A DNA stretch of 64,000 nucleotides from Podospora comata (taxonomy: Eukaryota; Ascomycota; Sordariomycetes; Sordariales; Podosporaceae). Positions within the stretch are counted from its first letter, which is position 1. The number at the start of each line of letters is the position of its first letter. Below are positions 55,921 to 64,000 of this stretch, piece after piece. A program made the translations under genes and the position numbers. The stretch spans positions 930,001-994,000 of the forward strand of contig CP071499.1 of assembly GCA_017354895.1 (NCBI GenBank). The letters are read 5' to 3'. The notes below the pieces were generated by a model, which was not told the DNA's origin, made no database searches, and was given only the letters and a program-made list of their open reading frames with translations.

Positions 55921-57431
55921 GGTGGTTAGCCTGTCTGAGAGCCTTGCCCTTTCCCCGCTTGTCCGAGAGGTCTGTCTTATGCGAGGATGGCCAAACGGGC
56001 CAGCCGAAGAGGCGAAGCAGCTCAGCAGCGGTGAGTGGTGGGCTTGAGTGGTTGGGAAAAAAGGAAAAAGTCTGACAGAAAGATTATGTAGAGCGGCCTC
56101 CCAAAGCTAAATTGAGGGGCCCTGCTTTGGGGTGAGTTTTGTTGAAGGGTGACAAATTCCGAACCAGGCGGGAGGGGTCAACAAAGAGAAAAAGAGGGGA
56201 AACAGTGAAGCACGAAGGGACTGCACAGCGTTCGGGAACGGCGTCTGTGAAACATGACGGGGGGCCAGTTCACGAGTGGTGCCGTCGCTGCACAAAAAGG
56301 TCCAGAATGACCTACATGCACAAGGCCGCTCAATGTTGAATCTACGGGCCTTGGCGCTAACCCCAAAGGTCCAACTAATGCAGGGCAAAAAAGCCCGGGG
56401 AGGCGGCGAGCTTTTTCAAGGCCCTTTTGATTCTTGTAGGTACACGGTATCTGCACTGAAAAGGAGGGGAGTCATCAGGCAACAGACGGTGATACGGCCG
56501 CTACCTGGAAGAGGCAACAGATCAATGTTTAAACACTCAAATGGATGGCCCAGGCTTGACAGGATAGCGGTGTACCTTGATATTTCTTGTTATTTTCAGA
56601 AACAGTCGTGACAAAACAACCCACATAAAAAAATGGGGGAGATTGCGGCCTTCTCGACAATTGAGCTCAGTCCAGGCTGCCCTGTTGAAGGCTTGGAACA
56701 CACCCAACTGGCACCCACGGCACCCTGGTCGAACGCGTCGGAAAAAGCATTGTCTCCAGGGATTAAGCAGACGACGGTGGTAGGACACAACAGGGCCAAT
56801 CAGCACGGTGGCGATCAGACTTTGATCTGGGAATCTCCAACTTCCCGCCTATTCCAGGTGCTGGGCCTTGCTGAGTGCTGAGTGGTTCGCTCTTGGCTGA
56901 GGTGCCAGTGGGTGCTTTACTAGGTACGCTCCATTCTGCTGCTGGCCTGGTGCTGCTGCCATCCTGCCATCCTGCCATCCATCCATCCATTGTTTCCCGT
57001 TCCTTGGTGAAGACCGTCTCCTTTCACCAAACACACGCTCACGCTCACGCTCGCGCTTTCACCCATCGCCAACCCGCGCGCAACTTCCCACCGGCGCGCC
57101 CATCTCCATCCCATAAAACCCCCTAGCCTAATCTTGGAACCTTATCCAATCCCGTGAGCCGTGGTGGTCGTTTGATTCGTTTCTCTCTCGTGTGTCACTT
57201 TTTGACCCGCCTCTACACTCACCTCCAGCTGCCACTGGCTCAGTGTTCAGTCACCTTGCTCTGCGCTGCAGTCTGCACTTTCTTTGCGAAGAACATTACT
57301 CTATTCTGTCGCATCATTGTCGACATCCTGATTCAATCACCACGCGCTCCTGCTGCCCTCTCGACCGAATTCCCGGGCCACCCAGCGACCAGGATGGTGC
57401 ACAGCGGCTCTTGTTTTTCGAATTAAATGAC
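55921..57431. promoter_or_regulatory. shared upstream region of the ALKBH6 and HOS4-like genes
   Basis: 1.5 kb between divergent starts. The right 400 bp are the pyrimidine-rich leader of the HOS4-like gene, containing CATC and CGCTCA short repeats (about 56960-57060) and upstream ATGs just before the main start. No gene is seen in the left part. Confidence 0.5.
57394..57426 (+). promoter_or_regulatory. upstream ORF of 10 codons in the HOS4-like leader
   Basis: ATG at 57394 opens a frame encoding MVHSGSCFSN and stops at 57424-57426. The next base starts another ATG (57427), out of frame with the main ATG at 57432 and open to about 57537. Both are close enough to the main start to affect its use, if they are in the mRNA. 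Confidence 0.5.
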
Positions 57432-60087
57432 ATGGATGCGCAGAATGCTGTCGAGCCCGCCTCCACGAAGCCTGCTGCTTCTCCCAAGCGCCTGGCAACA
57501 GGAACCGACGCCGACCAACCCAGGTCCTCCGCCGTGACCAAGTTGTCCCAGATCGCCAAACCCGAGCTGTCCGTCAAGGACAACAGGGACCACCACAGCA
57601 GCAGCAGTAGGCCGAGTGCGACCGGCTCGCAATCACACTCCCAACACCAACACACCTCACATACTTATTCCCACTCTCACTTGCACGATGACGATGCCGG
57701 CGATGGGAACTCTGATGCCGAAACCATTGTCCTGCCCGGCAAAGATGGCCAACACTCACCGTCCAAGGTACGCAAGATCATCAAACACGAGGACAAGAGC
57801 GATGGGGAAGAGGCTCCACTCCCAGCCGCACCCTCGCTCAATCGCAAGCCCTCCACCCTGAAACATGACCGAGAAGGTGAGAGCAACAGCAACAGCAACA
57901 GAGCAGACCGGGCAGACAGAGCAGACAGAAAAGACCGGGGCGACAAGGCCGACCGTGCCGAAAAGCCAAGCAGGTCGGCATCCGCTGTCCGCAATGGTCC
58001 CAGCGGACCCAGCGATAGCGCCGCCGCGCTGGCCGGCAGGAAGAAGAAGCATCCCGGTGATAGGGCCAAATTGAAAGACGGGTCCAGCGGTTTGAGCTCC
58101 GCGCCTGCGTCTCCACCTCAGCAGCGTCGTCGTCGGTCTTCGAATGCGCACTCCAAGTCGGATTCAGACACTGCACCTGTGGATTCTCCCAAAATTTCAT
58201 CAAGAGAAAAGCTGCCAAAATCTGCTGCCGATAAGCTGGTGCCTCACAAGAGAAAGGCCCCCAAGCCCGAGTCTGACGACGAAAGAGAAAGCCGCAAGGT
58301 TCGTCGACAACGAATTTCAGGCTCTGGCCTTGACGCGTCTCGCAAACCACACCTTCCCTCGGCCAAAACAAGCCATCACGAGGTCCACACCTCGACTCGC
58401 ACTCGATCTCCATCACCGCACTCCCGAGCTTCTCACCGCCGTAGCATCTCAACCCATCTTCCCGCTTCATCGTCTAACGGCCTCGGCCAAAAGAAAAAGC
58501 GGGTTCCCGCGCCGCTCCAGTCGACCGACTATCACTCCGACGAGTCGTCTGTGAGCGGCAGCCCGCACCCTCGCAGCTCCAAGCTGCGCAGTCTAACCAC
58601 CCCGGCGACGGCGGAATCGACCATCTCTCCCGCCAAGATGGCCCCCCACAAAAAGCACCTCGACGCCCACGGTCAAACCCACCTGGCCAGGGCCTGTGCC
58701 AAGGGTGAGTATGAGAATGCAAAGGCCCGTCTCGCTGCCCGACCCGAAGATATCAATGTTGCCGATTATGCTGGGAACACGCCACTTCAAATTGCAGCAC
58801 TGAATGGGTACGACGACATTGTGAAACTTTTGGTAGATGCCGGCTGCAATCTGGAATGTTTCAACAACGAAAAGGACACCCCACTTCTCGATGCGGTCGA
58901 AAACGGACATCTCGAAGTCGTCAACATTCTGCTTGCGGCAGGGGTCAATCCCCGAAAGGCTAACGCTTATGGAGAGGAGCCTATCGCCAGGATCAACGAA
59001 GATTCAGAACATGCCGATGAGATCAGAAAGGCTTTGCAGGAAGCAAAGAAGAATATGGGCGATCGTCGACTCACCTCGGAGGATCATCATTTGGACCATC
59101 CTGATACCTTGTCGTCGCATGGAAATGAAAGTCCCCGACGATCGCCTGGTGCCTCCAGCTCCATCCACGCCATCGGAGGGCGAAGGGCAGGTACCGTCAG
59201 GGCGAACAAGACCAGCAATCACTTACTTTACATGCCGATGGACGACAAGACTCTCCGATTGGCAGCCGCCCGTGGTGACGAGGAAACGGTTACGCGCATC
59301 CTCCAGGTTCGGGAGGCTTTCGACGATCCAGAATCCATGGTTGCGGCGGCACGCGGCGGTCATGAAATGGTTATGCAGCTGTTGCTGGCTCTCGGCAAAG
59401 CGAATCCCGACCCTCCACCCATTCCATCTGCGGAAAATAGCGAGTATGCCACACCAATGCTGGCGGCGATTGGGCAAGAGAACCTTAATGTGATTCGACT
59501 CCTGCTCGCCCAAAATGACTTTGATCCTACGAAACGGTACAAAGGGGAGACATACTATGAGATTGCTCGGCGAAGGAAGGGTCCGAACTGGGGAGATGAG
59601 GAACACATTCTGAAGAACGCCTATGATGAGTACAAAAAGTCGCACAAGGATGGCTCCAAGACTCGATCCCCGAACAGACGAGAGCAGGAGAGGGAGGCTC
59701 GGCGAAATAGGGCTGAAGTCAAAGACGAAACGGCTGCGCGGTCGTCCCACAAGCGAAAAGCCTCCAGCCCTACACGGGAGCCCAAGAAATCCACCACGTC
59801 CAAGCTTGCTGCCAGCCCACGAGAAAAACCTCGATCAGGTTCTTTTCCCGCCCACCCCGACGACCAAACTTCGCCTAAACGTGGTCCCGGCAGACCCAAG
59901 AAGGATGACCGGATACCCACCATCGCCATATCAGATCGCGAAGCCTCCCCTGCAGGAAGAGCTCCGAAAGTCAAGCGTGTGGAGTCTGATATGGCTGTTT
60001 CTGCGTCAGAGGGTGAAGCTGTTAAGCCAAGACGGAAGTTGATGACCGCTAAGGAGTACCACAAGGACAAACAGCAGCAGCAGCAGC

Positions 60088-60119
<32 letters not shown>

Positions 60120-62438
60120 CGTCGGCAGAGCGTAACTTCTAATGCGTCATCGATGAATATTCCGTCTAGTCCTAGGGATGAGCCTGAGAAGTTGGCGAAG
60201 ACGGAGAAATACCATGATCGGACAAAGGCTCTTAAGAGGGACGAGTCTCGTGATCGGCTCTCTGTCTCAGGTGAGAGTACTGGTAAGCGGTACAGATCAA
60301 GTGCCACCCCGCCGCATCCTAGCATTATGGAGAAGGACGCCGGTGAAGCGCCTGCTAAGAGAAGGCGCTTGGATGTTCCAGAAGGCAAGGAGAAACGGCC
60401 CAAGCCAAGCCCCTCTGACGATAGGCTTTTGAAGGCGCCTGCGCCACGCGAAACGGTATCTGCATCAGGATCTGTGGCGGGCTCTCGTATGAGCTCCAAG
60501 ACCCGGGATGACGACGACAGAAAACCCACCCCCAAACCCAAAAAGGTGGAGGAACACGCTAGGAGAGAATCTGGGAAATCCAACTCTTCCGATAACAGTA
60601 TACATGTCAAGTCCGAAGATCCAGACGTGGAGATGCCGGATGCTGATGCGCCCGCAAAGGAACCTTCTCAACAGCGAAGGAGGGAGGAGGAGGAGAAGAA
60701 GAAGAAACTAGGCGAAGCTGAAATTGCAGCCCGAGAAGCCAGAAGGAAGGAGGAAGATAAGAGGCGGAAAGAGGAAGAAGAAAAGGAGAAGGAGAAGGAA
60801 AGAGAACGGGAAAAGGAACGATCTCGCCTTGCAGAGGAGGCCAAGCGTCGTGCCGAGACAGAAGCCCAACAACGAGCCCAGGAAGAGCAACGACGAAAAG
60901 AAGCCGAAGAAAAGCAACGAAGAGAAGACGAGGAACGCAGAAAACGCGAGGAAGAGGAACGTAAGCAACGAGAACAGGAGGAGCGACGTCGGCATGAAGA
61001 GGAAGAGCGCAAGCGACGAGAAGAAGAGAAGAAGGCCGAAGAGGAGAGAAGGCGCAAAGAGGAAGAGGAGAGAAGGCGCAAAGAGGAAGAGGAGCGGAGG
61101 AAGCGGGAGGAGGACGAGCGGTTGCGGCGGGAGCAGGTTGAGCGTGAAGCTGCTGAAGAAGCCCGACGGCAGCGTGAGGAAGAGGAGCGCAAGGAGCATG
61201 AACGCAAGGAGCGCGTGCTTCGTGAAGAGGAGCGCAGGCGTGCCGAGCGTGCAGCCAGAGAGGCCGAACAGCGGCGGTTGCGTGCTGAGCAAGAACGTGC
61301 TCGTCTGGCCAAACTCCCTCCACTTTTGCGCTGGCTCGAAAGCGCCGTCAACCCCAAGTTGCCAGAGGTTGCCGAGAAATTCAGCACCATGCAGGGTGTT
61401 CGCTACGATTGTATCCGCCCCGAGGCCAACGGCACTTTGGACGGCAGAGAGCAATGGCTTCTCAACACCCAAGTGGCCCTTCTTCTGGGAGAGAAGGATT
61501 TGGAGCTCTCGCGATGTAAGTGCTTGGCTCGACATGTGACATGACAACTGCAGATTTGCTAACGAGTGCACACAGATACTGCATGGACACGGATTCCTGT
61601 CTCGCAAACCGCGAAGCGCATCATCTGGCGCCTGGAGTCGGACCGTTATGCGCTGACTACACCCAGTCTCTATGAGCTCGGCAGGCAGCTCCCCGATTAC
61701 TACGAAGGGCACGACCCTGAGCAGATGGGCTACCTCACTCTAGAGCGGCTCCGGAATGAGGCTTGGGAGAAGTTTTCGGCCATGGATATGTTCTTCGTCA
61801 AGGTAAGCTCGTCACGGTGTCAATCTTGTGCAAAAAATACTAACGTGGAACAGGCATCTGATTTCATGTTCATCATCCCGACCATCTACCATCTTCGCAA
61901 TGTGAAACTCTCGATGGCATATCTGGAACTACCAGACCCGGACGCTGAGCCCGTCAATTGGGTGGTTCATCAAAAGTGGAGAAGTGACCCTCAAGCACAC
62001 ATCTTGGGAGGGTTTGCGCCCACAAGCAAGCATTACATGAATGGCGAGCTCCTCCACGAGGACAAACCGATCTTGAGGGAGGCAAGCACTTCTCCAGTTC
62101 CTTTCCGTTGCCGGCGGATTCCTCGGCACGGCCTTACGGCCATAGCCCGGGATGACCCAGCATATAACCAGTTCTTCAAGGACAACGGCGGAGACGGGTC
62201 TGTGGAGAATGCAGAGTCGCCCCTCCTTCCCAACGGCGTACACTCGTCACCCACGAGCACGTCGTCCCGCTTGATGGCTCAATCAATCGATGGTGCCATG
62301 TCACCAACAATGGCCATGGCGACAGCCCCCAATGGTGCTGCCAACCAGCCAATTTCGCCATCCTCAGAATCGGGGCCAGCACAGGCCCGCCCACTGGTCA
62401 ACGGCATCCACGGGCTGGTCAATGGTGACACAGAATAG
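57432..62438 (+). CDS. HOS4: HOS4-like ankyrin-repeat chromatin protein
   Basis: Three exons (57432-61515, 61576-61802, 61854-62438) give 1,631 residues. The N-terminal 410 residues are disordered and basic. Ankyrin repeats follow at about 413-520 (GQTHLARACAKGEYENAKARL, GNTPLQIAALNGYDDIVKLL, DTPLLDAVENGHLEVVNILL), with a second weaker block at about 600-700. An AT-hook GPGRPKK lies near 820 and a 16-residue polyglutamine at 881-896. A Glu/Arg/Lys-rich segment of about 210 residues (1083-1293) could form a single long alpha helix. A C-terminal conserved domain begins LPPLLRWLESAVNP. This order resembles fungal Hos4 relatives; yeast Hos4 is a Set3C histone deacetylase complex subunit. The ankyrin part is sure and the complex assignment is inferred. 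The first intron has a nearer AG that would shift the frame, so the later acceptor is used. Confidence 0.8.
60072..60119 (+). repeat. CAG/CAA tract encoding 16 glutamines
   Basis: Five CAG followed by eleven CAA codons inside the HOS4-like gene. Mixed codons suggest some age, while the pure CAA part can still change length by slippage. Confidence 0.95.
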
Positions 62439-63211
62439 ATGGTCACCGTATCCAACACAGCAGGATATCAGTACACTCGATTGCTTCTTTTTGGGAGAGG
62501 AGGATGATTTGCTCAGAGTTGATGCGTGTTGAATTGGATGGCTTGCCTTGGATCTCACATCTTTTCACCCACCTTACCAACTAAACAACGAAGTTTCGGG
62601 AGATACCCTTGATTTGGCAGCAAGCTTTGCCTCATGTCGGGAGTACAATGTTCATCATGTTCATGGAATGGTTGTTATGTGGAGGCGGCGGTCATCAAGA
62701 TATACGTATATGGAGTCGTCGGTTTGGGTTTTTGGGCGGTGATTTTACATGGGAAAGAGAGGCAGTTGTGGTTTATAGGGCACGTTTGCCAGGGCGATGC
62801 AATTCGGTGCTATGTTATATTATGAGGGAGGACATTGGGGTTGTGCTGTACATATATGAAATCTTATAACTATGAAACAAAACAAATATGGGAAAGGAAT
62901 AATGAGGATGGCAGGTGAAGTTGTTGAGTTCTATTGAGCAAGTGGCACACAGTAACATCAGATAGCCCCGCAAGCTTGAAGCACAGGCCTGGAGGTGGCG
63001 ATTGAGACGGTGCCAAGGGCGGCAGGCAGGCCCTCTTGTTGAATTTTGCCCCACCATCAAAATTCCCCACGACATCGACCTTGGGAATACCTTCTGGAGA
63101 AGGACCGCAGAGTAACGAGCGAGGCTACAAACGCCCGTCATCAGAGAAAGAATCCGGACATCGACACATAGAGAGACCGTCCTTCCGCGCCAAGAAGACA
63201 ACACCGCAATC
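62439..63211. other. intergenic region before DRG1
   Basis: 3' flank of the HOS4-like gene and promoter/leader of DRG1. No gene is supported. Confidence 0.5.
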
Positions 63212-64000
63212 ATGTCGACCACAGTGGAAAAGGTGCGCCAACCTCCCCCTTCAGAGCACAGGATACATGGCAAGCTAACCAAGATGCGCGCAAACAGATC
63301 AAGGAGGTCGAGCTCGAAGTATGTCTATCCCATCTAACATCCCCATAGATTACGACCCACGAACATGACGACTTACATGAATGATTTTCTCCCCTGTCTA
63401 GATGGCTCGCACCCAAAAGAACAAGGCCACCTCGTACCATCTCGGTCAGCTCAAAGCCAAGCTCGCCAAACTCAAACGCGAGCTCCTCACCCCCTCGGGC
63501 GGCGGCGGCGGTGGCGGCGCCGGCTTCGACGTCGCCCGCACCGGTGTCGCCTCCATCGGCTTCATCGGCTTCCCCTCGGTCGGCAAATCAACCCTCATGT
63601 CCCATCTCACCGGCCAGCACTCGGAAGCGGCCGCCTACGAGTTCACGACCTTGACCTCGGTCCCGGGTCAGGTGGTGTACAATGGTGCGCCGCTGCAGAT
63701 GATTGATTTGCCTGGTATCATCGAGGGTGCCAAGGACGGTCGTGGTAGAGGTCGCCAGGTTATTGCTGTGGCGAAGACGTGCAACTTGATCTTTATTGTG
63801 TTGGATGTGAACAAGCCGTTGACGGACAAGAGGGTGATTGAGGCGGAGTTGGAAGGGTTTGGGATCAGGATCAACAAGGAGCCGCCGAATATCACGTTCA
63901 AGAAGAAGGATAAGGGTGGACTGAATATCACGAGCACGGTGCCGTTGACGCATATCGATAACGATGAGATCAGAGCTGTGATGAGCGAGTACAAGATCAG
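63212..64000 (+). CDS. DRG1: developmentally regulated GTP-binding protein 1 (partial, 3' end outside window)
   Basis: Exons 63212-63232, 63298-63318 and 63402 onward, cut by the window end at about residue 213. The spliced start [25 protein letters not shown] is the conserved DRG1 N-terminus, so the 21-nt second exon is real. The Obg-type G domain is visible: P-loop GFPSVGKST, switch [10 protein letters not shown]3 [19 protein letters not shown]1 (yeast Rbg1) pairs with a DFRP1/Tma46 partner and helps stalled ribosomes. The TGS domain and C-terminus lie beyond the window. A Gly-rich stretch follows the N-terminal helix near residue 40. Confidence 0.95.

Noticed and set aside
60668-61712. 240- to 334-codon minus-strand frames opposite the charged helix of the HOS4-like gene
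   Set aside because: Serine/leucine/arginine-only text caused by GAG/GAA/AAG codons on the other strand.

Overview
This window comes from a filamentous ascomycete. Spliceosomal introns of about 50-80 nt with GTRNGT donors and CTAAC-like branch sites occur in most genes. The proteins are those of Pezizomycotina: a Zn2Cys6 factor, 2EXR-domain proteins, a TGL-type patatin lipase, a DUF2457-like protein and an 8-aminolevulinate-forming enzyme with a long heme-responsive leader. GC-rich third positions, pyrimidine-rich leaders and the overall protein style point to Sordariomycetes, probably Sordariales. That placement is an inference from appearance, not from a tree.

Layout. 1-2.3 kb: no supported gene. 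2.3-7.1 kb: a Laa2-like trafficking protein and a divergently transcribed TBC1D5-like Rab GAP. 7.1-13.3 kb: a degenerate accessory block with one intact 2EXR gene, three damaged 2EXR relatives, an unrecognised coding remnant without a start, and an intact gene for a putative GPI-anchored surface protein. 13.4-24.4 kb: adenylosuccinate lyase, a Zn2Cys6 transcription factor, a 3.5 kb gene-free stretch with a pure (AAG)28 tract, and 5-aminolevulinate synthase. 25.8-34.8 kb: a large SNF2 helicase divergent from glutathione synthetase, whose reading frame is shifted at a C7 run. 35-38.9 kb: a zinc-motif protein with an in-frame TAG codon, and the mitochondrial ATP synthase delta subunit. 38.9-45 kb: a 6.2 kb gene-free region holding a 302 bp MITE-like inverted repeat. 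45-55.9 kb: DUF2457-like protein, Sar1, TGL4/5-type lipase, polyprenal reductase (DFG10/SRD5A3 type) and an ALKBH6-type dioxygenase. 57.4-62.4 kb: a 1,631-residue HOS4-like ankyrin protein. 63.2-64 kb: the 5' part of DRG1.

Most of the window is conserved housekeeping DNA: purine synthesis, heme synthesis, glutathione synthesis, COPII transport, Rab regulation, lipid turnover, dolichol synthesis, ATP synthase, chromatin and translation GTPase. No operon or biosynthetic cluster is present. The accessory signal is concentrated in the 2EXR block and in the gene-free region with the inverted repeat.

The spliced models for ADE13, TBC, TF, HEM1, helicase, ATP16, SAR1, DFG10, ALKBH6 and HOS4 were assembled by eye and each sums to a whole number of codons. 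I found no convincing new defence system, CRISPR array, rRNA or canonical tRNA. The items most worth a second look are the graded decay of the 2EXR cluster, the in-frame TAG in the zinc-motif gene, the frameshifted glutathione synthetase, the inverted-repeat element, and stacked upstream ORFs before the HOS4-like gene.
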